This document shows, piece by piece, positions 41,218-50,820 of a DNA stretch of 64,000 nt (within the stretch, counting starts at the first letter, position 1; each line of letters begins with the position of its first letter). The stretch comes from Bacillota bacterium (GTDB taxonomy: Bacteria > Bacillota > UBA4882 > UBA8346). Made by a program: the position numbers and the translations under genes. Where the stretch lies: assembly GCA_023426245.1 (NCBI GenBank), contig JAFABB010000018.1, forward strand, positions 72,883-136,882, given 5' to 3'. The notes beneath the pieces are model-generated. The model saw only the letters and a program-made list of their open reading frames with translations. It made no database searches and was not told where the DNA came from.

Positions 41218-42396
41218 TTATTTTTTGGTGTCTTTGGTTTTAATGTCAAGCCATACGGCAAGCAGTAGTACGAGGCCTTTGATAACAAATTGCCAAAATG
41301 ATTCGGTATTCATCATACTTAATCCATTATCAATACTCGCCATAACCAAAGCACCGAGAATAGCTCCGGGAATACTTCCGACACCGCCCATCAAGCTGGT
41401 GCCACCGATAACACAGGAGGCAATGGCATCGAGTTCCATATTGGAACCGGCTGTGGTCGTAGCTGCATTTAATCGGGCTGTGGTTAAAATTCCGGCTATT
41501 GCAGACAATAAACCCATAAGAATAAAGACCAGCATGGTTCGACGCCGGATGTTAATACCTGAAAGCTTGGCGGCATCGGCATTGCCACCCATGGCATATA
41601 CCTGCCGGCCGAACTGAGTATTTTTTGTGATGAAGGTAAAAATTAAAACTAATGCCAGAACCACAAGAATTGGATAAGGAATGCCTTCGTATTGATATAA
41701 GATATAGGTGAAAAGGATAATGAGGCCACAATAAAAAGCAAGAATCAATAGTTCGATTGCTAACGGGCGAACTTCAAAACCATATTTGAGTTTGGCCCGG
41801 CGAGCACGGAGCTTGCTGATAATTAATGTTAAAATTCCAAGGGAAGCAAGTATCACTCCGGGAACCAATTCTAAATAACCGCTACTGATATTTTTAAAAT
41901 CCGGCCACATCGGCGCTACAGTCAATCCCTTAAGAATACCCATAACCACACCACGAAAAGCCAATTGGCCGGCGAGTGTGACAATAAAAGCCGGTACTTT
42001 TCCGTAGGCGACCCAAAAACCTTGCCAGGCACCGATTAGAACTCCCAGAGCTAACGTTGCTAAGATTGCCCAGACAGTCGGTACATGGTACCAAACCTGC
42101 AATACGGCAGCTAAAGCGCCGGTTAATCCTAAAACTGACCCGACGGACAAGTCGATATGGGTTGCTACAATGACCATGACCATACCGATTGCCAAAACCG
42201 CGGTAATTGACATTTGCCTGGAGAGGTTTGAGATATTACGGGGGATTAAATATCTTCCATCGGTTAACACCGAAAATAACAGCCAAATTGCAATTAACGC
42301 AAAAATCATTGTATAAGCCCGGATATCAAATTTAAAACTTAAACGTTGCCAGTAACTTTTCTCCTGGACTGGGGCATTTCCATCTACAGTCATCAT
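41218..42396 (-). CDS. xylH: Xylose-type ABC transporter permease (XylH/MmsB-like)
   Basis: A 392-residue membrane protein of the long RbsC branch. It contains THIDLSVGSVLGLTGAL (about residue 82), the charged central insert (SKLRARRAKLKYGFEVRP) that marks XylH/GguB proteins, and CVIGGTSLMGGVGSIPGAILGA near the end. It is the last gene of the minus-strand operon and starts directly at the ATPase stop. The symbol rests on the association with the XylF-type binding proteins at 44065 and 45341; arabinose or a related sugar cannot be excluded. Confidence 0.85.
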   Translation of the reverse strand: MMTVDGNAPVQEKSYWQRLSFKFDIRAYTMIFALIAIWLLFSVLTDGRYLIPRNISNLSRQMSITAVLAIGMVMVIVATHIDLSVGSVLGLTGALAAVLQVWYHVPTVWAILATLALGVLIGAWQGFWVAYGKVPAFIVTLAGQLAFRGVVMGILKGLTVAPMWPDFKNISSGYLELVPGVILASLGILTLIISKLRARRAKLKYGFEVRPLAIELLILAFYCGLIILFTYILYQYEGIPYPILVVLALVLIFTFITKNTQFGRQVYAMGGNADAAKLSGINIRRRTMLVFILMGLLSAIAGILTTARLNAATTTAGSNMELDAIASCVIGGTSLMGGVGSIPGAILGALVMASIDNGLSMMNTESFWQFVIKGLVLLLAVWLDIKTKDTKK

Positions 42397-43914
42397 TTAA
42401 TTCCCTCCTGTCGCAGCATACATTAGTTTTTCTTGATCAGCTTCATGATGCATGAATTCACCATTGATTTTTCCCTCATGAATGACGATAATCCGGTCGC
42501 TCATGCCGATGATTTCGGGCAGTTCCGAAGAAACCATAATGATAGCAACACCTTGTTGCTTCAATTGATTCATCAGGTTATAAATCTCAAACTTTGCGCC
42601 GACATCAATTCCCCGCGTCGGTTCATCCAAAATTAAAACCTTGGGATTTGTCATTAGCCATTTTCCAACAACCACTTTTTGCTGGTTTCCACCGCTGAGA
42701 TTGTTGACTTTGGCGGCGAGGGAAGGAGTTTTAATTTTCAATTGCTTGACCGAATTCTCGCTGGCTAAAATTTCTTCATTAAAATTAATGATGCCACGGC
42801 GGCAGAAGTTAGGCAAATTGGCTAAGGTCAGGTTGGTTTGCACTTCTTGTTCCAAGACCAAGCCAAAACGTTTTCGATCTTCAGTCACCAGAGCAATACC
42901 TTGTTTAATGGCATCCAGGGGAGAACCGATTTCAATCTTTTGGCCGTCGATATAGATTTCACCATCTTTTTTACCGGCAAAACCACCAAAAATACTGCTG
43001 ACAAGTTCAGTGCGTCCCGCACCCATCAGACCCGCAATACCAAGAATTTCACCACGACGAACGTTAAATTTGGCATTTTCAACTAATTTACGTTCCGGAT
43101 TATCCGGATCATACACATTAAAATTCTTGACTTCCAAAACCACATTACCGGAGTTGTGCTCAACTCTTGGGAAACGTTCGGATAATTGGCGCCCAACCAT
43201 CATTGAAATTACTTCATTTTCACTCGTGTCACAAATCGGTTTGGTGGAAATCGTTTCACCATCTCGAAGAATAGTGACTGTATCGGCAATTTGAAAAATT
43301 TCGTTTATTTTATGAGAGATATATATGCAGGTTACTCCACCAGCTTTAAGCCTTCGGAGTATTCCCATTAAAGTCGCCACTTCACTCTCGGTTAAAGCCG
43401 CTGTCGGTTCATCCAGCAATAAAATTTTGGCCTGTTTGGAGAGGGCTTTGGCGATTTCTACCATTTGTTGATGACCGACTCCCAGATTCATTACCGGGGT
43501 TTCCGGGCGGATCTTTAACTCGACTTCAGCTAACCATTTTGACGTTTCATAATAAAGTTTGGGCCAATCAATAATTCCAAAGCAATTAGGTTCGTTGCCA
43601 AGAAAAATATTTTCACCGATTGTCAATTGCTTGATGACCGATAGCTCTTGGTTAATAATCGCAATCCCGGCTGCCTCGGATTCGCGGATGTTATGATGCT
43701 TTTGTATGATACCGTCGATGATAATCTCTCCGGAATAAGTTCCAAAAGGATAAACACCACTTAAAATCTTCATTAGCGTAGACTTTCCGGCGCCATTCTC
43801 ACCGCAGAGGGCATGGATTTCTCCCTTACGCACCTGGAAATTGACATTTTTAAGGGCTTTGACTCCCGGAAATTCTTTGATGATATTTCGCATCTCCAGG
43901 ATGAATTTTTCCAT
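42397..43914 (-). CDS. xylG: Xylose-type ABC transporter ATP-binding protein (XylG-like)
   Basis: A 505-residue double nucleotide-binding protein. First Walker A GENGAGKST is at residues 38-46, with LLLDEPTAAL in the first domain. The second domain has AGLMGAGRTEL, LSGGNQQKV and LILDEPTRGIDVGAKFEI. It is very similar in layout to the product of 4624, so the two operons are probably paralogous. The start has GAGAGGAGGAA upstream. It follows the binding-protein gene after a 150-base gap with a strong hairpin. Confidence 0.9.
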   Translation of the reverse strand: MEKFILEMRNIIKEFPGVKALKNVNFQVRKGEIHALCGENGAGKSTLMKILSGVYPFGTYSGEIIIDGIIQKHHNIRESEAAGIAIINQELSVIKQLTIGENIFLGNEPNCFGIIDWPKLYYETSKWLAEVELKIRPETPVMNLGVGHQQMVEIAKALSKQAKILLLDEPTAALTESEVATLMGILRRLKAGGVTCIYISHKINEIFQIADTVTILRDGETISTKPICDTSENEVISMMVGRQLSERFPRVEHNSGNVVLEVKNFNVYDPDNPERKLVENAKFNVRRGEILGIAGLMGAGRTELVSSIFGGFAGKKDGEIYIDGQKIEIGSPLDAIKQGIALVTEDRKRFGLVLEQEVQTNLTLANLPNFCRRGIINFNEEILASENSVKQLKIKTPSLAAKVNNLSGGNQQKVVVGKWLMTNPKVLILDEPTRGIDVGAKFEIYNLMNQLKQQGVAIIMVSSELPEIIGMSDRIIVIHEGKINGEFMHHEADQEKLMYAATGGN

Positions 43915-43995
43915 TCGGGATTCCTCCTCTCACCACAAATTAGAATAAACTCAAAGGGCAATCAATGTTTCAGCCATACTGTCCGTTTATAAATT

Positions 43996-44042
43996 AGAGG
44001 AAGAGAGAGGTTTCATCTCTAAGAAGTTTACCTCTCTCTTCT
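43996..44042 (-). promoter_or_regulatory. Intercistronic hairpin downstream of the xylF-like gene
   Basis: AGAGGAAGAGAGAGGT and ACCTCTCTCTTCT form a stem of about 13 bp with an 18-base loop, without a good T-run on the minus strand. It is likely an mRNA-stabilising or partial-termination element that raises binding-protein output over the ATPase. Confidence 0.6.
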
Positions 44043-44064
44043 AAAGGCTTTTTCCCAGGTTAAA

Positions 44065-45111
44065 TTATTTCTGAGCAGGCCATTTATCCTTAGGAACGTT
44101 GCGGTAAACTTCTTCAAGCTTTTGGAAACCGTCTTTAATAATGACGTTGTACATATTGGTTTTGGTAACGGCGACAGGAGTCAGAGCCAAGAATGGAGTA
44201 TTCTTGTTTTTTCCATTATCAATAACTTTGTTGGTCTTTACTTTTTGGCCTTTGGCTAAAGCCACAGCGGCCTTCGCAGCCTCGGAAGCAATGATTTTGA
44301 TGGGCTTATAAACGGTCATTGTTTGAGTTCCCTCAACAATCCGTTGGCAAGCTGCCAAGTCACCGTCTTGTCCGGAAACCGGAACTTTACCGGCTAATTT
44401 TTGATCAGTTAAAGCCTGGATGACACCACCAGCGGTACCATCGTTAGCTGCAACAACTGCATCAATTTTATTATTGAGTTTGGTTAAGCAGTTTTCCATG
44501 TTGGTTTGGGCTACTTCAGGTTTCCAGTCATTGGTGAATTGATCATAAGCCAATTTGATATCGCCCTTCTTAACGAGCGGTTCAAGCACTTTCATGGCGC
44601 CGGCCTTGAACATAAAGGCGTTGTTGTCTGTCGGCGAGCCGCCAATATAAGCATAGGTACCTTTAGGGACTAGCTTGGTGATGGCTTCAGCTTGGAGCTG
44701 TCCAACTTTCTCGTTATCAAAAGAAATATAAAGGTCAAGATCGCAATTTTTGATAAGCCGGTCATACGCTAAAGTTTTAACTTTGGATTTAGCGGCTGAA
44801 TCGACGACAGAAGCGACAGCTTCCGCATTATGAGGAATGATAACTAAAACCTGAACGCCTTGGGAAAGTAGATTTTCGCATTGAGACACTTGAAGAGCGT
44901 CATCACTATTTGCAGCCTGAACATTGACCTCACAGCCTAGTTTCTTAGCGTTGGCAATGAAAATATCGCGATCTTTCTGCCAACGTTCTTCTTTCAACGT
45001 GTCCATTGATAACCCGATTAAGAGTTTGGGTGCGGCGGAAACGACACAACCAAGAACAAATACCACCAAGAAACTAGCCACTACCAAAAGCCTAAACTTT
45101 TTCAATTCCAT
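44065..45111 (-). CDS. xylF: D-xylose-binding-protein-like sugar receptor (XylF)
   Basis: A 348-residue secreted binding protein. A signal peptide (LLVVASFLVVFVLGCVVSA) precedes the XylF-type opening LLIGLSMDTLKEERWQKDRDIF. VLVIIPHNAEAVASVV, LAYDRLIKNCDLDLYISFDNEKVG, YIGGSPTDNNAF and VSGQDGDLAACQRIVEGTQTMTVYKP follow, all close to E. coli XylF. The Cys in VLGC might make it a lipoprotein. The ATG at 45111 follows AAGGAGGAA; the longer frame from 45150 is unsupported. It is the first gene of the transporter operon, behind the palindrome at 45230. Confidence 0.9.
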   Translation of the reverse strand: MELKKFRLLVVASFLVVFVLGCVVSAAPKLLIGLSMDTLKEERWQKDRDIFIANAKKLGCEVNVQAANSDDALQVSQCENLLSQGVQVLVIIPHNAEAVASVVDSAAKSKVKTLAYDRLIKNCDLDLYISFDNEKVGQLQAEAITKLVPKGTYAYIGGSPTDNNAFMFKAGAMKVLEPLVKKGDIKLAYDQFTNDWKPEVAQTNMENCLTKLNNKIDAVVAANDGTAGGVIQALTDQKLAGKVPVSGQDGDLAACQRIVEGTQTMTVYKPIKIIASEAAKAAVALAKGQKVKTNKVIDNGKNKNTPFLALTPVAVTKTNMYNVIIKDGFQKLEEVYRNVPKDKWPAQK

Positions 45112-45229
45112 TTCCTCCTTTTTTCGGAGCCTTTGTTTAGAGGGCTCCATTCGAGCTTTATCCTACCATTTATTTTTTAAAAAATATCTGGAGTAAGTTG
45201 CAAACCACAGCTAAAAAATTGTAAAAAAA

Positions 45230-45249
45230 AATTTACATTGCTGTAAATT
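45230..45249. promoter_or_regulatory. Palindromic operator candidate upstream of xylF
   Basis: AATTTACA-TTGC-TGTAAATT has perfect 8-bp arms, about 120 bases upstream of the xylF start. It may be the site for the YesN-type regulator encoded at 46398. Confidence 0.45.
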
Positions 45250-45340
45250 AGTTTTGACTAGTATTTTTTTGCAGTTAAAAAAATCCTGATTATTTATGGT
45301 CTATGAAAAAATAGGGCTTATTTAGTTTTGGCGATAGCTT

Positions 45341-46405
45341 TTATGACTTAGGCCATTTTGTTTTGGGGATATTTAAATAGATTTCCTCTATACTATGAAA
45401 TCCGTCTTTAATGATAATTTCAATATTATCAGCATCAATTGGTATGGGGGTTATAATTTCCGAAGGTGTAAAGTGTTTGCCGTTAAATGTAGGGCTATGA
45501 TTAGTCCTGATCTCTTTGTTTGCACCTAAAGCCATGGCTAGATCCGCAGCTCGATAGGCAAGTTTACGAATAGGTTTGTAAATGGTCATCAACTGAGTGC
45601 CTTCCACAATTCGCTGGCATCCGGAGAGATCCGCATCGTGACCGACGACCATGATTTTACCGGCCAATCTCCATTCCGATAAGGCTTCAATTACAGCACT
45701 GGCTAAGCTGTCATTGGCGGCAATTACCGCATTAAATTTTTTGCCTTGGGACAGGAGAGTTTGAATAAACTGGTAAGCATCCTCCGGACGCCAATCTTCC
45801 GCCCAAGATTCGAAAATAATTCTGATTCGGCCATCTCTGACATAATTATTTAAAATATTTTTATAACCCTGGTTGAACATGTAGCAATTATTGTCAGTCG
45901 GGGCGCCATTGATAATAACATAATTGCCGTTAGGAACTTTATTCACCAAATATTCAGCCATGAATTCACCGACTTTGATATTATCAAAAGAGACATAGAG
46001 ATCCAGATCGGCATTTCGAATCAGGCGATCATAGGAAATAACTTTAACTCCGGCTTTTTTTGCCATTTGGACGGCAAGAGCGGCTTGATTCAAATCGTGG
46101 GGAACAATCACCAGAACATCGATTTTCTGGCTTACCATATACTCAACCTGTTGAGTTTGGTCTTGTTGATTATTGTTGGCGTTTTGAATGATTAATTCAC
46201 CGCCGAGTTGGCGGACTCTTTCGGCAAAATAATCCCGGTCTCGCCTCCATCTTTCTTCCTGCAAGGTAGCCATTGCCAGACCAATCTTAATGGGCCTGGA
46301 TTCACTGGAAATCGGTTTGGCGGTTCCCCAATCACAGCCGGGCAGCGTTACGATGACTATAAAAAGAAAAATGATTCCAATCGTAATCAGAGTTTTTTTA
46401 ATCAA
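45341..46405 (-). CDS. XylF-like lipoprotein, likely sugar sensor (XylFII-like)
   Basis: A 354-residue xylose-binding-like protein with a lipobox (VTLPGCDW) after a hydrophobic leader, so it is tethered to the membrane. The mature part parallels the product of 44065: IGLAMATLQEERWRRDRDYF, ISYDRLIRNADLDLYVSFDN, GAPTDNN, VVGHDADLSGCQRIVEGTQLMTIYKP. I chose the TTG at 46405 because AAGGGGGAAC lies 6 bases upstream and the start then overlaps the regulator's stop by 8 bases; an ATG at 46438 has no site. Being in one operon with kinase and regulator genes, it probably reports sugar to the kinase, as XylFII does in Clostridium beijerinckii. Confidence 0.85.
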   Translation of the reverse strand: MIKKTLITIGIIFLFIVIVTLPGCDWGTAKPISSESRPIKIGLAMATLQEERWRRDRDYFAERVRQLGGELIIQNANNNQQDQTQQVEYMVSQKIDVLVIVPHDLNQAALAVQMAKKAGVKVISYDRLIRNADLDLYVSFDNIKVGEFMAEYLVNKVPNGNYVIINGAPTDNNCYMFNQGYKNILNNYVRDGRIRIIFESWAEDWRPEDAYQFIQTLLSQGKKFNAVIAANDSLASAVIEALSEWRLAGKIMVVGHDADLSGCQRIVEGTQLMTIYKPIRKLAYRAADLAMALGANKEIRTNHSPTFNGKHFTPSEIITPIPIDADNIEIIIKDGFHSIEEIYLNIPKTKWPKS

Positions 46406-48005
46406 TCGAACGTTCCCCCTTAAACTGGGTTTGCTCATCGCGGTATTCAGTGGGAGTCATTTCATAATATTTCCGGAAAATCCGGCTGAAATAGTTCGGA
46501 TCATTGTATCCGATTGAAAAACAGCATTCCTTAACGGAAACGCCTTGCGCCAGAAGGGATAAAGCTTTATCCATCCTTAATTTTGTGACATACTCGCTGA
46601 AACTGACGCCCATTTCTTCCCGGAAAAGCCGGCTGAAGTAAAAAGGACTGATGCCGATAGTATGCGATATGTCTTCTAAGTTTACCACTTGGGTAAATTG
46701 GTGGTCGATAATGTCTTTTGCCTGGCGAATAATGGTTTTGACTTGATTGGTTCGTCCCTCCTGCACGAGTAAGGCCAAACTGATCAATCGCTGGGTAATT
46801 TCTTTGAACACTTCATTTAAGGTTTGTTTTTCTTTAAATATAGCCATGGTTTGTTCAAAACTTGGCAAACTTGCATTGCCTGCTTTTGAATCTTTGCTGA
46901 TTCGGTATGCATGAATTAATAACTCAAGCAAATAGAAAAATAAGCGATCCTGATTTCCTTGAAAGTTATTGTATTTCGAAAAAAGTTGAGTTGTCAATGT
47001 TTCAACTTTTTCGACATTTCCATAACGAATGGATTCCGATATTTCCTGGATCCTCTGGTTGAAATCATTTTCCCAGTCCTGTCCTTGCTGATCCTGGACA
47101 TCATCGTAATGAAAAATGGGACTTTCACCACAATAACTTAAGGCTAGCAAGGACTCCTGATAAGAACGTTTCAATTCGGATGAAGCGGAGTAGACGCGTC
47201 CAATTCCAATGTGAATATCGGTAATGGTCGGTTCCTTTTGAATAAAATTGATAATTTTTCGGGATAGAGATACCGGTTCCGGCTGAGTCGCCGGAAGATT
47301 CGGCCCAAGCGGAATGAAAATCGCCAGCGGGTTGGTCTTAACCGGTGAAACCAGGCAAGGAATAAAATGCCGGATTTCTTCGGCAATGTCGGTCATTTTT
47401 TGTCGACGAACAAAACTCAGTTCAACCAAGGCATCGGCGGCGGTGGTGATTTTATGGTGGTATGAAACGGACAAAAAGAATCCGCTGGTAAATTGCAAAG
47501 CCAATAATTCCTGGTATTCAGCTAAAGTGACCCCATCAATCCCATTTACCAACTCATTCATCAATTCATTTTCAATAACAGGCAACAATTTTTTATAGCG
47601 TTCTCTCAGCGCCAACTCATCAAGACGTTCTTTCCGTAGCTTGGCTAATTGTTGCCTGGCTCTGTCAATTAGCTCCAGTAAACGTGTTTTATTAATCGGT
47701 TTCACCAGATAGTCGTAAACATTAAGGCGGATCGCCTCCTGAGCATAGGAAAAGTTTTCATAGGCTGTTAAAACGATTAAGATAGCCGCGGTATCCATGC
47801 GGCGGATTTCGCTTAATGCTTCTAAGCCATTGATTCCGGGCATTTTTATATCCATCATGACCAGTTCTGGACGAAAAAGCTCAGCCTTTTCAATAGCTTC
47901 CCGTCCGGAATGAGCGATTTCAAGTTGAAGGTCTGGTTCTTTTCCGAGAATCATACAAATTGAATCTAACATGATCTTTTCATCATCAACGACCAGTACT
48001 TTCAT
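46398..48005 (-). CDS. AraC-type response regulator (YesN family)
   Basis: A 535-residue two-component regulator. The receiver domain is residues 1-120, with phospho-acceptor D52 in VMMDIKMPG, acidic D7/D8 and the lysine of DYLVKPI. A linker domain of about 300 residues follows, then a C-terminal AraC double helix-turn-helix (GISPFYFSRLFREEMGVSFSEYV and KECCFSIGYNDPNYFSRIFRKYYEMTPTEYR). Phosphorylated by the kinase encoded upstream, it should activate the sugar operon at 45111-41218. The ATG at 48005 has GAGGAGGCT upstream. Confidence 0.93.
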   Translation of the reverse strand: MKVLVVDDEKIMLDSICMILGKEPDLQLEIAHSGREAIEKAELFRPELVMMDIKMPGINGLEALSEIRRMDTAAILIVLTAYENFSYAQEAIRLNVYDYLVKPINKTRLLELIDRARQQLAKLRKERLDELALRERYKKLLPVIENELMNELVNGIDGVTLAEYQELLALQFTSGFFLSVSYHHKITTAADALVELSFVRRQKMTDIAEEIRHFIPCLVSPVKTNPLAIFIPLGPNLPATQPEPVSLSRKIINFIQKEPTITDIHIGIGRVYSASSELKRSYQESLLALSYCGESPIFHYDDVQDQQGQDWENDFNQRIQEISESIRYGNVEKVETLTTQLFSKYNNFQGNQDRLFFYLLELLIHAYRISKDSKAGNASLPSFEQTMAIFKEKQTLNEVFKEITQRLISLALLVQEGRTNQVKTIIRQAKDIIDHQFTQVVNLEDISHTIGISPFYFSRLFREEMGVSFSEYVTKLRMDKALSLLAQGVSVKECCFSIGYNDPNYFSRIFRKYYEMTPTEYRDEQTQFKGERSID

Positions 48006-48019
48006 AACTAGCCTCCTCA

Positions 48020-49501
48020 TTAATTCTTCTTGAAGGGTAATTTGATCCGGATGGTTGTCCCATGACTCGGGACACTATGTATAGCAAACAAGTCCTCCTC
48101 ACCGAAGAAAAGTCTCAGTCTTTCCTGAACATTATGCAAACCTAGACCCGTAGTATGACCAGATAATTGACTGCCTTTTTGAATTTTAATCAAGGTGTCG
48201 TTATCCATACCCACTCCATTATCGGAGACTAGGATCATTGCCGATTCACCCTCTTGAAATGCCTGGACTTCGATTTTACCGCCGCTTTCCATGTCCTCGA
48301 TTCCATGAATTAAAGCATTTTCTATAATCGGTTGCAGTGTCAATAAAGGGATTTGATAATTTAATACATTCGGATCGATTTTTATTTGAAACTCAAAGCG
48401 TTCGTCCCCAAAACGGGTTTTTAGAATAAAGAAGTAGGTTTCTAAATGGTTGAATTCATCCTGAAGAGCAACCGGCGTATCAAGAGTCCGTAAATTGTAA
48501 CGCAGCAGGGAAGAAACTTTATCGACGAATTCTGCTGTTTTATCTGCATTTTCCATAATGGCCAGTTGGACCCCGGCATTGAGCATATTAAATAAAAAAT
48601 GCGGATTAATCTGAGATTGGAGAGCATGGAGTTCTGCTTCGCGCAGTACGTTTTTCATGGAAAGATTTTGCAATTCCTGCTCTTGAAGCCGGATTTCCAA
48701 ATCGGATTTGTTTTTGATCTCGGCAATCAGGCGGCTGATACTGGACACCATCTCATTAAATGCCCTGGTCACTACTGAAATATCATCATTACTGAATATT
48801 GCCAGGGGAGCTATGGTAAAATTCCCTCTTGAGATCGATTTGGCTGCCTCAACTAAGTTCCGGAGGGGTTTTGTAAGACTGAAACTGGTCCAAAGCGTAA
48901 TCATAATGCTAAATACCAGTGCTCCAATGATAAGAGCCAAGCCAAGTTGTTGAATGTAAATAAGACGCTGGGATATTAACAAATACCGACGGGAGTTGGC
49001 TTCAAGCTGTTTGGTGATGAGGCGATCAATTGCCCATTTGATATTGTTATTATAACGGACGACTTCATTAAAGGCCTGGAGGTAATCTGCGGAATCCCGG
49101 GCCCGTTTTGCTTTTTCAGCGATTTCGGCCTGTTGTAAAAAAGAGCGTGTCATATTACGAATATTCTCCAACAGAAGATAATTCTCGGGTGTTTCTTCAA
49201 TGACTGTTAAATTGGAATATTCGGTGTCTATTTCCTGAATATATAGATAATACTGTCTTAACATATAAAAGTTCCTTGAAACCAAGTACTTTTCTAGAAA
49301 GGTGACGGCATTATCGATATCCGCACTAAATTCTTTTAGACGGATATTATTGGTCAGTAGAATATTGATATGGTTTAACAAAAATTGTTCATTATAGTGT
49401 GAAAAAAGGCTCACTGCAGCAAAAATAGCGATCATGGATAAAAAGGGGAACAGCAATTTGCTGCGTATACTTTGGGGAGTTTTTTCTCTAGCGGTCTCCA
49501 T
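48020..49501 (-). CDS. Sensor histidine kinase (YesM/LytS family)
   Basis: A 493-residue membrane kinase. Membrane segments at about residues 14-35 and 172-200 bracket an all-helical extracytoplasmic region of about 135 residues. HAMP follows, then the His_kinase domain with the acceptor in QSQINPHFLFNML and a HATPase domain (IIENALIHGIED, DNGVGMDNDT, TGLGLHNVQERL). The extracytoplasmic part has no own sugar-binding fold, consistent with input from a separate binding protein. It overlaps the upstream gene by 14 bases and partners the YesN-type regulator downstream. Confidence 0.93.
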   Translation of the reverse strand: METAREKTPQSIRSKLLFPFLSMIAIFAAVSLFSHYNEQFLLNHINILLTNNIRLKEFSADIDNAVTFLEKYLVSRNFYMLRQYYLYIQEIDTEYSNLTVIEETPENYLLLENIRNMTRSFLQQAEIAEKAKRARDSADYLQAFNEVVRYNNNIKWAIDRLITKQLEANSRRYLLISQRLIYIQQLGLALIIGALVFSIMITLWTSFSLTKPLRNLVEAAKSISRGNFTIAPLAIFSNDDISVVTRAFNEMVSSISRLIAEIKNKSDLEIRLQEQELQNLSMKNVLREAELHALQSQINPHFLFNMLNAGVQLAIMENADKTAEFVDKVSSLLRYNLRTLDTPVALQDEFNHLETYFFILKTRFGDERFEFQIKIDPNVLNYQIPLLTLQPIIENALIHGIEDMESGGKIEVQAFQEGESAMILVSDNGVGMDNDTLIKIQKGSQLSGHTTGLGLHNVQERLRLFFGEEDLFAIHSVPSHGTTIRIKLPFKKN

Positions 49502-50510
49502 ATTTCCCCTCTTTTTCCATTGTATTTAATTTGTATAAATAGGAATTGATGTTACTGCTATTGATCAAAAAGAGCGGAATATTGTAGCTCTCTTGAAGGG
49601 CTTTTCCTTCTTTGAGCCGAATCATTGTCAGCATGCCCTGGGCGCCAAGTTCAAAAGGATCATCCGTTAAGACGCCCCAGATAACCCCCCGTTTGATGTA
49701 ATTGGCGATTTCATTGGTGAATCCACTGCCGATGATGGTAACGTGCGTTACCCGGTTCAGGTCAACCACCACTTTGGAAACCCCCAAAGTATCACTGGCA
49801 TTGGAACAAATAATTGCTTGAATTTCCGGATAGTTGGTCAAAATAGACTGGGTTTGTTCCTCGGCGCTGATGCTTCCTCCCTTGGAAGTTAAGATTAGTT
49901 TCAATTGCAAACCCGGATAACCCCGGAGCGCATCTTTTATTCCTTGTAAATAATGCTGATAATTGGTACTGGAAAAATTGGAATCAACCAAGACGGCTAT
50001 TTTTACAACTCCTGAAAGGGCTTTGGTTAAGGCGTTGCCGGTTTTATAACCTAAATCATAGGTATTAATCCCCACCATGGACACTTGCTTAACGTCATCA
50101 ACATCATTGGAAAGTGCAACAACAGGTATGTTTTTCTCAATGGCCTCATGGATTAGAGATTTTATCGAAGGATTATTGGGGATCGAAACCATGATTCCAT
50201 CGACACTTGAAAGAATAGACATTTCTAAAAAACGTTCCATCTCTTTTAAATCTAAAAAACGGGGGCTGAAGATTTCTAAGGCTACTTTTTCATAATTTGC
50301 AACCCTTTGCGCCCCGGCGTGAGCTTGGTCCCAATATTCTTCATCAGTAGCTCTAGTAATCATCACAAAATGGAAACGATAGTTGCGTGGATCTTCCGAA
50401 TGAAATGTCAACCCTGTTTCTTTCCATAAAAAGTCAGTGGTATTACAGATTAAAGCGATCACAATGATCACAATCAAAATCAACAAGATGCTAATCCAGT
50501 GATATTTCAT
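49488..50510 (-). CDS. Membrane-anchored LacI-type sugar-binding protein, first gene of the sensory operon
   Basis: A 340-residue protein. An uncleaved-looking N-terminal helix (WISILLILIVIIVIALIC) precedes a Peripla_BP_4 domain: FHFVMITRATDEEYWDQAHAGAQRVANY, DGIMVSIPNNPSIK, VVALSNDVDD and a late WGVLTDDPFELGAQGM. It resembles RbsB/LacI sensors more than transport proteins, and no permease gene is adjacent. It is encoded directly before the kinase with a 14-base overlap, so a second ligand-input subunit for that kinase is the likely role. Ligand unknown. Confidence 0.85.
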   Translation of the reverse strand: MKYHWISILLILIVIIVIALICNTTDFLWKETGLTFHSEDPRNYRFHFVMITRATDEEYWDQAHAGAQRVANYEKVALEIFSPRFLDLKEMERFLEMSILSSVDGIMVSIPNNPSIKSLIHEAIEKNIPVVALSNDVDDVKQVSMVGINTYDLGYKTGNALTKALSGVVKIAVLVDSNFSSTNYQHYLQGIKDALRGYPGLQLKLILTSKGGSISAEEQTQSILTNYPEIQAIICSNASDTLGVSKVVVDLNRVTHVTIIGSGFTNEIANYIKRGVIWGVLTDDPFELGAQGMLTMIRLKEGKALQESYNIPLFLINSSNINSYLYKLNTMEKEGKYGDR

Positions 50511-50820
50511 ATCAACCCTGCCGCCAAACCAATTTATTTATAACTGAGGATAGCAATGAGTCATGTAAATAAATTTAACAAATGTTTAAAAAATCCTTTT
50601 TTGCCCAAACCAGGAGATGTGGTTTGTGTTTATCACCATGAAATGGTATAATATTACGGAAAATTGCGCTGACACTTTTTGGGTAAGATTACGTTTAGGT
50701 AAAAGAGAAGTTTTGGGGATGAAACCTGGAATGGTAACTTTAGTAAAACGGATTGACCGTATTTGCCTTTTCCAAATTTATACCCTAAAAAAATAAAGAC
50801 CATTAAATCGGGGTGTGGGA
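50511..50820. other. Divergent promoter region between sensory operon and secA
   Basis: 310 bases holding the promoter of secA (50624-50652) and presumably that of the minus-strand sensory operon, which I cannot locate exactly. No gene is seen. Confidence 0.45.
50624..50652 (+). promoter_or_regulatory. Promoter of secA
   Basis: TTGTGT and TATAAT with 17 bases between, about 170 bases before the secA start. Confidence 0.65.
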
